From: Isoetes taiwanensis | Lineage: Eukaryota > Streptophyta > Lycopodiopsida > Isoetales > Isoetaceae | Length of the DNA: 64,000 nt | NCBI GenBank assembly: GCA_021234155.1 | Contig: JAJEKV010000078.1 | Coordinates: 4,563,225 to 4,627,224 of the forward strand | Reading direction: 5' to 3' | Shown: positions 9,856 through 21,666 of the stretch, one piece after another | Layout of the letters: the number at the start of each line of letters is the position of its first letter | How positions within the stretch are numbered: position 1 is the first letter of the stretch | The notes under the pieces: generated by a model | Databases searched by the model: none | Seen by the model: the letters and a program-made list of their open reading frames with translations, nothing else | What the model was told of the DNA's origin: nothing | Made by a program: the position numbers and the translations under genes

Positions 9856-12800
9856 TCCTATATTATAATGTTTTCATGTGTGTCCGTTTTCAACTTCGCC
9901 CTAAATTGGACGGTTTACATCGTTCGGCATATAGACCCAAGCGCTAAGATTCATTCCAAGGTTTAGGGTTTTAATTTTGCTATCTTTCTTCCAGTTAAGG
10001 CTTGTACTAAGCTTACAGAACGAATCAAATGGATGTAAATTAGGATTAGGGCGGTCATCTTCGCCGTGTCTGGAGCAGGATGGTGCCAGCCTGCTTTGAA
10101 TACCTAGCTTTGAACGCCTTTGCTGCAGCTGTGTTCGATGCTGCTTTTGTCCAATGTGGTGGACGTCAGGGGATTCCCCTGTAAGTACGCTTGCATGAGG
10201 GGATTCATCTACAAGTAGCTTGCATTTTGACATGGAATGGAAGCTTTATGGTCAGTTCAAGATGTGTGCCATCAGTCCCTTTGTTTGGAAGCTTGCATTT
10301 TGGATGAGAGAATCTTAAAAATGTAACGGCAGAGCAGCTTCAGCGTAAATACATTTCGTCTTCCTTTTTGTTTTGTACAAATTTGCCTCTTTTGGAGCTT
10401 TTGCAGCTGGAAAATATAAGAGCATTGTTATGGGAAGAACACTCCTGCTTGCAACTATCCACCATTTTTCAGAGGTAAGATTTGGCTGGTATGTTCTTAC
10501 AATAAAAAATGTGGTCCAATAAACTGTACTTGATTCATGCTATGCTTTGTGGCAGAGGTCGAAGTTTGCAGAGGGGTAGTTTAAAGAGCAAGAACTGGAA
10601 AGGAGATGCTTAAGATCTAGGAAGGCTACGACAATTTTGAAGACTCAAAATGGTAGGATATGAATTTCATAATAAGATGGATAGCAAAAGCACCATGGAA
10701 TAGAAAGTCCTCTATATGCTAAGAAGGATGGTCAATTGTACGAGGATATTCAGCTCATTTTGTTAACATGTGAATATTCAGCTCATTTTTCAAGTAGATA
10801 CATGATACGTGCATGAGTTTGAAGAGATTACAATTCACGTTGAGTAGCAAATACCTAAGCAGAGGTGTCTACATGTTGAAACATGTCTGCAAACATATAA
10901 AGCCCAAGCATCAGCATATCTGCTGTATTTGTTTTAGCAATATTGTAACGAAGCACCAAAAACATCTGCATCTGCTCTATTCTAGCAGCACAATAGTTCA
11001 TGCTTTACTTAAATATAGGGATAGCAGAAACAAAACAAAATTGCAAAATGAAATTGCAATTAGCAGAAAGCAGGACCTTACTAATGGGTTATCAAAGCAG
11101 TGCATTTTACTATGGTTGGATTTAGAAGAGGCTCTGAAAGTGCTCAACTTGAAGTTGTTTCTGTTCCGGCTCCAATACGACAAATGAGAAATTAGCACTG
11201 AAAAAATAATTGCAGATTGTAGCAGTTGGAAGAGATCCTTTAGTTGGACCAGGTCCATTTAGTTGAAGAAGCATGATAATATCTCTTTATTTGAAAAAGC
11301 ATGTTAATACATAGTTTGAACAAGCTTAAACTCATGCTTTTTGGTTTTTCTTTGACAATAGGGATCTTCTCATAGTCCTATTATCTTTACTCTGCAGAAA
11401 CATTACAGGAACAAGTTGAAGCAATAAAATAATCTTAGGTGCAAGTTATGAAGTTCGTTTGTTTCAGACCTAGACCAAGCAAATGGATTATGAAACAAAT
11501 TGAGTTTCTTGGCAGCTGAATCATTCCGAGGTGTGCGTATTACAGTTCAAGGCATTTTTACTTTCAAATGATTAACCTTTTTATCTCCCACAACCTACGG
11601 GCTATTTAGATTGAGATTTCCAGACCAAAATAGAGTCTGATTGAGTCCATATTCTAATAGAGCTTCCATAACACAAAAATTAGAGTCCAGACATGCAGTA
11701 CCACCTTCCGTAACGAAAAATTCAAAATTGCAATGCAAATTTGACGGTCCATGTTGTTTTTTTGTACATTCAACTCATCTGTTCACGTTTCTAGACTTAC
11801 TGAAAATGCCTAGGATAGAAAGCTCCAACTGAAGCCAATTACTACTCTAAGGGCATGACAATCTTCCCGTGTTTCAACTAAAGATTAAGCACCACTTGGT
11901 GTAGGCACGCACAAGAGCATGATGCTGCAATTGGTAATTACATCAATCTGGAGCAGTTGAGTACTTACTGTAATCAAACAAAGGAGAAATATAAAGTGAT
12001 TATGCAATAGCAACTTATAAAATAACAATAACTTCAAAAAGTTTGTCTCATTTATAATAACTTCCAAATTGTTTGTCTCATATATTAAGGGATAGGAAAC
12101 CCTGCCACGGGGCATTAGATTACCAAAAAGAAACAAGCCAAATCTTTCCATAATCATATAGGTCATGCCAAATGAAGACTATTTAGTTTCTCCCTTTGAG
12201 AAATTGTAAGTCACTTTAGCTGCCACGTACATGCCTAGACCTCCATGTCTAATTTGCCACTATAAATTATCCTTCACATAAACAAGGTAATGTCAAACAA
12301 GGTAATGACTTTTGTTCCTTCCAAATTAGGTGAATTGCTATTTTTTGCATTCTACTGCAATGTTGCACACACTATTGCGCATTATTATTGCATTCTACTA
12401 ATGATCTTATAGAAACTTTGAAAAATGGAGAGCACCTAGCCTTAAAAGGGCAGTTCAAATAAAAAAACACAAGAAGGTAAGTAGAGATACCTTCTAGCAC
12501 ATTCCTACAAATATTAGTAAGGACACGTTTCCGCTAAGAATATTAGTAGAGACACCTTCAAGGTGGGAACATTGCTGGCTTATCATTCACATGTTAGTAG
12601 GGACATCTTGGTTGGGAGCGGGGTTGACTTATCATTTACAAGTTTCTAACTTATGCTCAGCAATGCTGGACACCATAACTATTATATTATAATATATAAG
12701 ATGTGTTACTCCGTAGAGCTGGAGAACTTACTGTTAGAAAAAAAGAGGAAGAACCACCAATTGAGATCGGTTAACCTAAGCCTAGACTGCGCAGGCTCGG

Positions 12801-13197
12801 CTTCCGGGCCGTACGTGGAACTTACACTTCATACGGGTCTTCTCAAGACGGCTGGCGACATTCACTTGACCTCTCCTTCACCTTAGCTTAGGAGGAAGCA
12901 CCATTGCGAGCAGGTGTGGACGAAGCGAGGCCAAAAACCAAACTCTGCATTAACAAAAATGTTACATTTATATCATCGTTGTAAATATATCATTTGCATC
13001 TAGGCGATTGTACCCATTAACAATCATACCTTCAAAAAACAAGACATTATATGCTAATTCCTGCATTTAACACGCATGTAATAATGTCTTAACATGGTCA
13101 TTGCAATGTTTTTATGATATGTCACGTGTATCGTCAAAAGGCTGTATCATTAACACGTGACCAACTTATGCCCAGCAACGCTGGGCACCCTAACTAG
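9856..13197 (+). mobile_element. Non-autonomous Helitron, 3.34 kb
   Basis: The 5' end TCCTATATTATAATG follows an A. The 3' end has a perfect hairpin, GCCCAGC AAC GCTGGGC (13170-13186), then a short spacer and CTAG at 13194-13197 followed by T. TC...hairpin-CTRR between A and T is the Helitron signature. The 5' sequence (to CGCCCTAAATTGGACGGTT) matches that of the second Helitron at 40592 and the lengths are nearly equal. A decayed second hairpin end at about 12656-12690 suggests internal nesting. No Rep/helicase coding is seen. It sits inside the CACTA-bounded region. Confidence 0.75.
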
Positions 13198-13480
13198 TTA
13201 TTTAAATAAAATTTTAAAAATTAGAAAAACAAAAAAAAAAATATTGATTAAATATTAGTATTCAGTATCATAGTAGATAAGCATTATTATTTAATATGTA
13301 ATTAAATATTTAATAAATCAAATAATCAAAAAATAGAATCGAGCATAAAAATTTTAAGATAATTAATCATAGGAAGATCAATTAATATTAGAAAAATCGC
13401 AAATAATAAAAACAAAGCATAAAAAATTTACATTGAATTCAATTAGTATATTTCACAATGTAATTTGCACATTACAAAAT
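13198..13480. repeat. Copy of the sequence left of the Helitron
   Basis: GATTAAATATTAGTATTC and the following GCGTTATTATTTAAT-like sequence just left of the Helitron (9806-9850) recur to its right (13244-13300) in diverged form. The Helitron therefore lies between two related AT-rich segments. Confidence 0.55.
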
Positions 13481-13542
13481 ATATTGAGTCAATTCACCAC
13501 AAACTAAAAGACTTGCAAATTTTACAACAAAAAACGAAGTCT

Positions 13543-15226
13543 TTAGTTGTTGATATGCCTGCCTTCGCCTTCGTCTTCGCCTTCGTCTTCGTCTTCGCCT
13601 TCGTCTTCGTCTTCGTCTTCGTCTTCGTCTACCTGCATTATGTTATATGGCAACAATTAGTTGATTGTAGTCGCAATTAGTTCATTGTAGCGAATGATAC
13701 ATACTTCCCCCCGTTCACACGCAGCGGCGTATTGGATGGCCGCACGATTGCCTTTTTTGAAGGCCCTTTCGCGTTCATCTTTAGTAACATTCTCTTGAAC
13801 AGTGCCCTCTATTGAGAATGAGCACCAAAACTAATATTAGTGTTCAATGTGAGAACCTAAATTATAAACCAAATTTATACTTACAAATAGCTTATTAGTA
13901 CCCTGAAAACCGCCAGACCCAGTCTTATTGGCACTATAGCTGCCACTTGCCGTCTCTACCCTCGCCCTCAAAGCTGCCGCTGTTCTACTTACCCCTTTTT
14001 TTGATAATATGTTGGCCTTCAAACACTGCAATGCAACACAAGGTCTTAGTCCACATGGCGTCATCTAATTATACGACTACATGGGAGAGATGATGTACTT
14101 CAAATGCCTCATCAGTCCACCCTAGAGGTTTTGCCACTTCCTCTATCGAGACTCCTGCAGCTTTTGCCAATTCTATCAGCTGCTTCTTCTGATTACCTCT
14201 GCAAAATATATGAGTACAATGAGGTTATCATGAAGAACGAAGGAGCCTAATACCTGGTGGCTTTAACATGTCTACCACAATGTGAAACAACCTCCCTCCA
14301 TGAGATGTCTCCTGACTTGAGCTCGGGATATTCTTCTTCTAAAGCCGTTTTGATCCTCTCTTTTTCCGCATCAAAGGCTCCCGAGTTCCATTCACCCTTG
14401 TGGACGTTTTGGCAAATGTTATTTGTGACACTATTAACCGTATTCCAAAAATTATCGCCATCTGCAGTGGTCCTGTACGGCACCTTCTTCAAAAGACGAC
14501 ACTCAACATACGACTAACATATGAATATGTGTTAGTGCACAAAAAAAGGCATAATTCAAGATGAACTCACTCATAGTCAAAGACATGCTGACGTGCAGGT
14601 GGTGCACGATCTTTAATAGAGCTTGAAGAGGAATTACGTCCACGGGAACGTGAACGACGGTCGGTGCTCTTTCGTCCTCGGGAACGGGCCTAAGAAATTC
14701 CGAAGGAGTGTATGAGCTATGACGAGCAGGTTCATAGGCGGACCTCTGCCTACTTTGTTGAATAGCCCCGTGCGCAATCTTCCATTCTTCGGGCGTCATC
14801 GTGCTTTGCAATTCATTCCACCTATCTTCAGGGCGGGCGCCTCGTTGATATCTCGGAGTTCTCTGCTCTTCGTCTTGCTCCTCGACGTGAGAATTTTTTC
14901 TTCTTCTTCTAGAAGAAGAAGACCCGCCCACAACCACGACGATGAACACCATGCATATGACAGCAAAGACTATGCCGCATTTACACGCTACATTTAAAAA
15001 CATTTATTAGAACGTTAAAAATAAATGGTTAACTTACATCTTATCCTAAAAAATAATCCATACCAAATCCGCACAATGGTGGAGGTGGCGGTGGTGGCGA
15101 GCTATACCCGAACGACCAACCTTGCCTCTTAAGGGCCTTTGCAGGTTTAGGGCCGTCCATAAAGCTACCAATCCAGTAACGAAATAAAGTTGTCAACCCA
15201 AGATATGCCATCGTGCCGCAACCCAT
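13543..15226 (-). CDS. Multi-exon gene, Pro-rich/basic N-terminus and acidic C-terminus, function unknown
   Basis: Five successive exons fit together exactly on the minus strand: 14513-14254, 14198-14099, 14025-13885, 13806-13705 and 13632-13543, with GT donors, AG acceptors and a kept frame (693 bp, 230 residues plus stop). The product reads LLKKVPYRTTADGDNFW, then DISWREVVSHCGRHVKATRG, QLIELAKAAGVSIEEVAKPL, ASGSYSANKTGSGGF, GNRAAIQYAAACERGE and an Asp-Glu repeat tail encoded by GAAGAC repeats, ending RHINN. Upstream, likely earlier exons include an Arg/Ser-rich block (RSRGRNSSSSS, about 14690-14575), a basic patch RRRRK with TPEEWKIAHGAIQQS (14987-14695), and a start at 15226 (MGCGTMAYLG) with a run of eight prolines. 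Their junctions to the first sure exon are not clean. A nuclear, DNA-binding role such as an element-encoded TNPA-like protein is inference from composition and from its place between CACTA ends. Confidence 0.65.
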
Positions 15227-15421
15227 GATGCAAAAACTTGTAAGTTATTTATATGAAGTGTGATGAATAACATAGTAGGAAAGTGAGAAATGTTAGCAAC
15301 ATGGGAAGTTCATTACAAAACATTGGAATTTGTATAATTAAAAGTGTCTTTATATATTTTGTTATTAGACAATTAAAAAAAATTACTATTCTTAAACATG
15401 GCAAGATATACAATGTTTTAT

Positions 15422-16980
15422 TCATTCTTTGAGTTGTGACAACAACAGTTTTGACATCTCCAAGGCATCCATGCACTTCATGTGTCGTCTTTGTCTCACA
15501 ACCATGGTAGAAGATATTCCAACACTTTGTAAGGCTTCAATAACTTCAGAAGCTTTGGGTCGTTTCGAGAATACATCTTCACGTGGGCACATCATTCTCG
15601 TTTTTTGCTCCTCCAACTTGTCAAGACGTCGTTGGTACATATGGGTTGGATTAATCCATTGGGCATTGTTGTTATTATTAAACCACTCCATTCGTCGCAT
15701 AGCTTGCACAAAATCAAGAAGCATCTCATAAATATATCCCAATGCATAGACATCATGAATTTCGTGTCCCCATACACGATCATCATCCTTTGATTTCTCA
15801 AACACAGTTTCCTCTAACCATGGATATTTTGCTTGTCCATCCGAAAGTAAGTACCGACACTTCAACAAGGGACGACGCTCTTTGGCGTAAAAATGAATTG
15901 CATTGTCCCAATCACCAATGGCCACCCACTGTACTCGTCATCAAAATGTAATTTGACTCTCTTGCAATTAAGCTTTGTGTGAGTGAAGTGGCGTTTGTGG
16001 ATCTCAACGACACCTTACCGCTGGGGCAAGAGCTATCTCCGGAACATCTTGATATACAACTCGCATTTTGCTCCTAAGTTCAGTGCCTATGTGTTTGTCA
16101 GTTCTTCTTGGCGCTCTAGCAATTGCATTTGACCATCTTCTAAAATGTGACAGGTTATTAGGTAAATAGTCAAACAAGTGTGCAAGTGTCTCTCCATTCA
16201 CGAATGGTAGAATCACCATTGGCCCTATGGTATCCCAACTAGAGCTAGCAACTTCATATGCAAGTCTAATGGATGTAGCCAAAGCGAGGATCACGGGCTC
16301 TTGAAGCGTATGTATCTTTGAGCCATCTCATACGTCTACGCCCTATCTTCGCCCCTTGAAAAACCCATCCACTGTATAGCTCATCATCTTGGAAGTGTTG
16401 TGTTCCGTTGATCTTGATTTGATACGTGCGATGAGTTGGTTTCTCTTCAATAAGGCGTATCACATCCACGGCCTCTACGGGTATGGGATCAACAAAGATT
16501 GATGTGTTCATGTGATTCTCCAAAGAAAAGTGGGGCTTGCTAGGCCCCTGCTCCACTAGAGCTTCCCCCGATGCAAAGCATTTTTATTACCTCAACCGAC
16601 GTGCATTGAGATCCCAATAATGATCTTCTTGTGATCCGCATGTCGCTTCTTTGAGGAATTCCATGAAGCTACCCATTCCTTGACATGAGCCTCGGCATTG
16701 GGACTTTTAAAGTTGAATCGTCAAACATGTCTTCGATTCGTCCATGGGGTTTCCAATCATTGACTTTACATGTGTGTCAAGGAGAGAAGTCAACATTTCT
16801 TCTGGCCAGCCATTTTTGTGCTAACTCAAATTGGCACTTCCTTTTGACATGTCTGACAAAATGGTCGACACGTTGACCAGTTTGCATCTCTCGGTCGGGA
16901 CTTTCGTTAGCACATATCTCATTTATGAGCACGCGTCTAATCTCACTAAGCATTTGTGTCTTCACACTCGGGGCCATACC
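15422..16980 (-). pseudogene. Protein-kinase-like gene, decayed
   Basis: Read on the minus strand, pieces in different frames line up as a kinase fold: a beta5/hinge-like GPMVILPFVNGETLAHLF (about 16230-16170), a catalytic-loop-like HTKLNCKRVKL with FDDEYSGWPLVIG, a DWDNA in place of DFG (about 15905), and a C-lobe DVYALGYIYEMLL followed by RPKASEVIEALQ (15560-15530). The frame break just before DWDNA is what one expects from loss of one copy of a 7-bp direct repeat (GGTGATT). Another break lies near 16320. Further upstream, 16980-16600, open pieces such as CANESPDREMQTGQRVDHF may be its N-terminal part. The kinase assignment rests on motif order, not on an intact domain. Confidence 0.5.
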
Positions 16981-16999
16981 TACAAACCAGGGAAAATTT

Positions 17000-18085
17000 T
17001 AAGGGACCTATAATTTTGTATAAGTATAATGAATTGGCCATTCCTTGTAAAATATGCCCCCAAAAATGTAGCTTGAACTGGCCATTTTTCCTATTTTTTT
17101 CTAATGTGGCTGCAACCCAATTGGCAATTTTTGAACCAAATACCTAATAATGTGTAGCTCAAATGGCGATTTTTAGCTAGATAAATATAGAGCTAGTTGC
17201 CCGAATATAAAAAATCGCTACCGTATATAAATGTATTTAAGTTACATATCGTATGAATTTGAATTCATACCCTATATATTTCAATAATGCACATATTGCT
17301 GGTAGGGAGAATCGGAAATCGGATGCCGGAGTCTTCGTAAAGAGGATTGAAAAGTGCCTCGACATTTGATTTTTCAAAAGAGCGAGATTATTCTTAGTTG
17401 GTAGATATATGTAGGAATAAAAATTTCTAATAATGTTAGCCCCCATAAGTGACGAATTTATGAGGGGGCCTCTTAATAAGTTACGATTTGGCGAACTTAA
17501 GGCATTACAGGATTTGGCCAAGTGGCCTAAATGGCCATTCTATAAGTATATCTAGTTCTCACTTGGGACTAAATTGGCCACAAAGTCAATACCACTCCAA
17601 TTAGCAAACATCTAATTGGCCACTTTAATATCATAATAGGCAATAAAGTGCCACGAAATGGCGAATCTGCAGGTAGTCCATACTTAAGGCATCCTACTCA
17701 AGCCGGACGTCGCATTTTGCCTAAACCTGTAATTTGTAGCCAAATGGCCCTGCGGGGCCACTAAAATTTTCGCTGCTACAAACCAATTTAGATTCATTAA
17801 TCTTGCTTTGTGACTTTTTTCAAACCTTCATTATGAATCTTTACCTACTTTCTTAAGAGTTAGTTTCCCTTTTAAATTTTTTTTTTAAACTAACTATTGA
17901 AATTTTTTCTTGCTCTTAACCACCCCACATTAGTGTTTCTTTGACATCCCTAACATTTTTAAAAAACAACATTCTTAACTAGAAACCCGAAAATCAATAA
18001 TGCGATTTTTTCAAAACCCTAACTGACTCAGCCTTTTATTTTTCCTTTTTGTTTAAAATTTGAAGAGACAAACAAGATATAAAAA
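17000..18085. other. AT-rich sequence with repeated GGCCA motifs
   Basis: Words like AATTGGCCA and AATGGCCA recur between 17030 and 17760, and a palindrome GGCCCTGCGGGGCC lies at 17743-17756. No gene is recognised. Confidence 0.4.
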
Positions 18086-18500
18086 AGGAGGTGCTATGGA
18101 CCCGGTAGACCCGGTCTTCTCCACTCAAGGTGGAGCCAACCATGCCCTTGTCCATACCATTGGTCAAGGTAATAAATTAAATAGAGAATGGACCCAGTAC
18201 ACCAAGTCCTCTCCACTCAAGGTGGAGCCGGCCCTTGTCCAATCTCGTAAAGATTCCTATTTATTAATATATTAATAAACAAATAAATAAGAGTAGGCGG
18301 TGAGCTTGGACCCGGAACACCTAGTCCCCTCCACTCAAGGCGGAGCCGACCATGCCCTTGTCCAAGTCTCCCCAATTTTTTCTAAACTAAATACATTAAT
18401 CAATAAAATTACAAGAGTAAACGGTGAGCTTGGACCCGGAACACCTAGCCCCCTCCACTCAAGGTGGAGTCGACCATGCCCTTGTCCAAGTCTCCCCAAG
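18086..18500 (+). repeat. Four-copy hairpin-motif array
   Basis: Four units near 18098, 18190, 18308 and 18431 share GGACCCGG, an inner hairpin CTCCACTCAAGGTGGAG and a closing CCCTTGTCC. In the last two the outer ends CTTGGAC and GTCCAAG are also complementary, so each unit is an imperfect palindrome of about 60 nt. A related array lies at 29125-29430. Function unknown. Confidence 0.75.
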
Positions 18501-18739
18501 TTTTTTTTTTAACCTAAATAAAATATTAAAATTTTATTCTCCTGCTCAAACTCAAATTCTTACCTAGAATGTCTACGAGTTGCAAAAATCGATTTCCAAG
18601 AGCAACGCATTTTGTTATGAGTGTATTTGAAAAAAAAAAGGCATTCAATAATTAGAAAACTTATATATAAAAAAAAAAAACCATTCACATTAAAAAGACC
18701 ATTGACATTAAAACTATTTACATTGATCATTAAAAAAGA

Positions 18740-18950
18740 ACTATAGACATTGACAAAAAAAAAAAAAAAAAAAAAACATAAAGAGGAAGAACATAAAAAG
18801 AAGGGGCCTCGTCTTTCAACGACGTCCCCTTCTTGTAATAAAAATAGAGGAAAAAAAGGGCCTCGTCTTTCAACGACGCCCCTCTTCTTCCATGGAAAAA
18901 AAATAGGAGGAGGAGGAGGAGGAGGAGGAGGAGGAGGAGGAGGAGGCTAA
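18740..18950. repeat. A-rich run, CGTCTTTCAACGACG duplication and (GGA)n
   Basis: A run of 22 A, then two copies of GGGCCTCGTCTTTCAACGACG (about 18806 and 18860), then about 13 GGA triplets (18906-18946). Open frames across it are low-complexity artefacts. Confidence 0.7.
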
Positions 18951-20890
18951 TATGCTTCTAATATGCTTTTTGATGTCATACACTTGTTTTCCAATAACAT
19001 GCATGTGTGGACCCTAGGGGTTGGAAAGAACATGTAGATGGGCTCAAATGTAAAATGGTTGCTAAAGAGCAACCATTCGTCTTAATCTTTTGCATTGATT
19101 GCAAGTTGCTCCTTTATGGATTTATTATTTAAGGCTTGAGTAAAAAGTGGACCTATATATTTATATTTATAGGTTGTGAATGCTTTTTTGAGAAAAAGGT
19201 GGATTGCCAGGTTAAAGGTGCTACGACATGACATTAGAGGACCCTACGGCATGATCTTTCATAAATATCTAGGTACAAAGCTTTTTGTATACACGACTTT
19301 AGAAAGATATTTTGTGTCTCATTTTCCTATACAAGTTGTAGCACGATTTGCTCTTGGCGCCAAAATAGAGCTCCGCTAATATGTGCAATGCATTGAGCGG
19401 GATGCTTTTGTCGTCCGCATCTTAATCCTGGTCAGAAATTATATGTGTGATACATCTTCTCTCAGGAAAACACTAAATGGTTTTGGTATTAAAATGGTTC
19501 TTTGCCTGGCAGCGGTGTTCATGCTCGAAGCTTGACATGGAGACATGATGACAATGAAAAAAGCGTGAATCCCTGGCATGCGGCTGTGCCTATTGAGTGA
19601 TTGCATGCAAAGATCAGACCTCAATCTTAGAAATACGAATGGAGCTGGAGGAACTATGTGGCCTTCTTACTCAGGTTGGATCTATTTATTAGTGGTATAA
19701 GCTATGCAAGGAATAACTTGGCATTTATGTTCATGAATAAGCATCTACATGCTGTACAAATATGGACGACCTTTTTGATGAAGAAAAACAGATTTAAAAG
19801 CTGAAGCCTGTATAACAGTATGATTTATGTGGCATGATATTCGTTTGCTTGCTAGGTTCCTTAATTTTATGCTTAATTTGTTGGCTTTGTAGGTCGCTTG
19901 CTAGTATGCTATATAGACTGTTGGCTATGTATGCTTTTGCTAATTGCTTAGATGTCATGAATACTCTAGTGCTGATACATTAGAGGGCTTTTCCTGTTTT
20001 GCAGATCTTGCTGCATATGGGGCTTGCTTAGATTGCATATATATGGTAGCGCTAGTGCTTGTTTACAGCTAGGTCCATGCTTGTGCCTGCTTATTTAGTA
20101 GTGCTAATGATGTGATAGATCTCTTATGTTGGTGGTTTATTGCTTAGGCTTTGTAGTTTAGATAAGAATATGTTGCTTGGTAGTATACGATGCATATCTA
20201 GGGCATGATTGGTGGTCTAGTTTATGTCTGCAGCCGCTTGCTTAAATTTCCTGCTACAAATATGGGAAACACATAGAGAAATTACACGTTTGTGTGGACT
20301 TAATGATAAGTTTGGTTTGCTAGCCTACAATCATTGTTGTACGGAATTGTGGGTTTGCTAGCCTACAATCATTGTTGTACGGAATTGTGTTAGACAAGAG
20401 TACATATACTGGTGTAGCTCTATAATAATAGGTGCTGAAATATGGGTACTTATTGAGCTAATTTTGCAGTCTGTCTAAAATATGAGGCTAAAATATGAGG
20501 GCTGAAGTTAATATACTTGGTGAGCGGACAAGGAAGATTACCTAATGTAATTTAAGAATATGGGCTGATCTTTGCATTTAGAAATGGACCTGCTTGAGCT
20601 ACTTGTAGTGGGCTGATATACGTGTAGCTTGTAAGCCTTTCTAAAATCTGAAGAACTATGCCTACATTTATGTAGACTGGATGTAGAATGGATACTTTAT
20701 CTAGTGTGTGCTCCCTTTCCATGGTAGCATACAAGACTACGTAATGGTACATCTTGATCAAATAGTTTGCTGGGGTAAGCAGCATGTTCCAGCTGACCAT
20801 AATATTCTGACCATAATATTCACAAGAAAGTGTGGATCCAAAGTATTGATCTACTCTTAGTATGTTTTGGATAATTTATCTGAATGTAAA
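18950..20890. other. Sequence without recognised gene
   Basis: A 67-codon frame at 19176-19379 (containing ARLKVLRHDIRGPYGM) shows no known pattern. A 39-bp tandem duplication occurs at about 20311-20388 (TTTGCTAGCCTACAATCATT). Otherwise AT-rich spacer. Confidence 0.4.
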
Positions 20891-20891
20891 G

Positions 20892-21666
20892 GGTGAAGGG
20901 CGATAAGCCATGATGTTTTACAGCTTACCTGACGCCCCTTGTCTTGTTACCATGTGTATGCTAACATTGGCATTGTTTGGGTGCAGGTAACCAAAACATC
21001 ATCTCCCTGATTTGCTTTCAGAGGTTTGAGTTACAAAAGGATCGGATGCGAGAAGACCAATGAACTTCTATAGTGCATCACAAAATATTGGTGAGAGCTG
21101 TCTAGTCTTGAATTGTGAACAATCACAATATATGGAAAGTTTAAGAAATGGAAGATTATCATTATGATGCATTTTCAAGTGTTTATTGGTTAAAGTAATA
21201 TTCTGAAATATATGGAAAGTTTAAGAAATGGAAGATTATCATTATGATGCATTTTCAAGTGTTTATTGGTTAAAGTAATATTCTGATATGATGACATTTT
21301 GACTTATTATAAAGTTATTTCTTGATACTCTTTATGGAAATACTGAAAATGAATGGAAAATATTTTTTGTGGCATTTGATGATTACAAAATGACAATGAA
21401 TGGGTTTAAATATATTGGATACATGAAATAAAAAGGTTTTTGATTATAGAAGTTATAGAATATCATGATTAATTGGTTTGGAGAGTGCCTGATGTGGCCT
21501 GGCCTAAAAAACCAGGGTGGATATTGGGTAAATGGTTTTACCATGAACGAGGTATTTTATATGTGTTTGTGCATAGAATAACTGTAGTCTTGGTAAGAAT
21601 ATATTCGAAGAAGAAGAAGAAGAAGAAGAAGAAGAAGAAGAAGAAGAAGAAGAAGAAGAAGAAGAA
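20892..21666 (+). repeat. Triplicated unit, copy 1, with (GAA)20
   Basis: Starts GGTGAAGGGCGATAAGCC and contains GCTTACCTGACGCCCC and TTTGGGTGCAGGTAACC (to about 20992). It then has an 80-bp internal tandem duplication (21129-21288), the block GTGCCTGATGTGGCCTGGCC at about 21486, and ends in 20 GAA triplets at 21607-21666. The same order recurs twice downstream. Confidence 0.8.
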
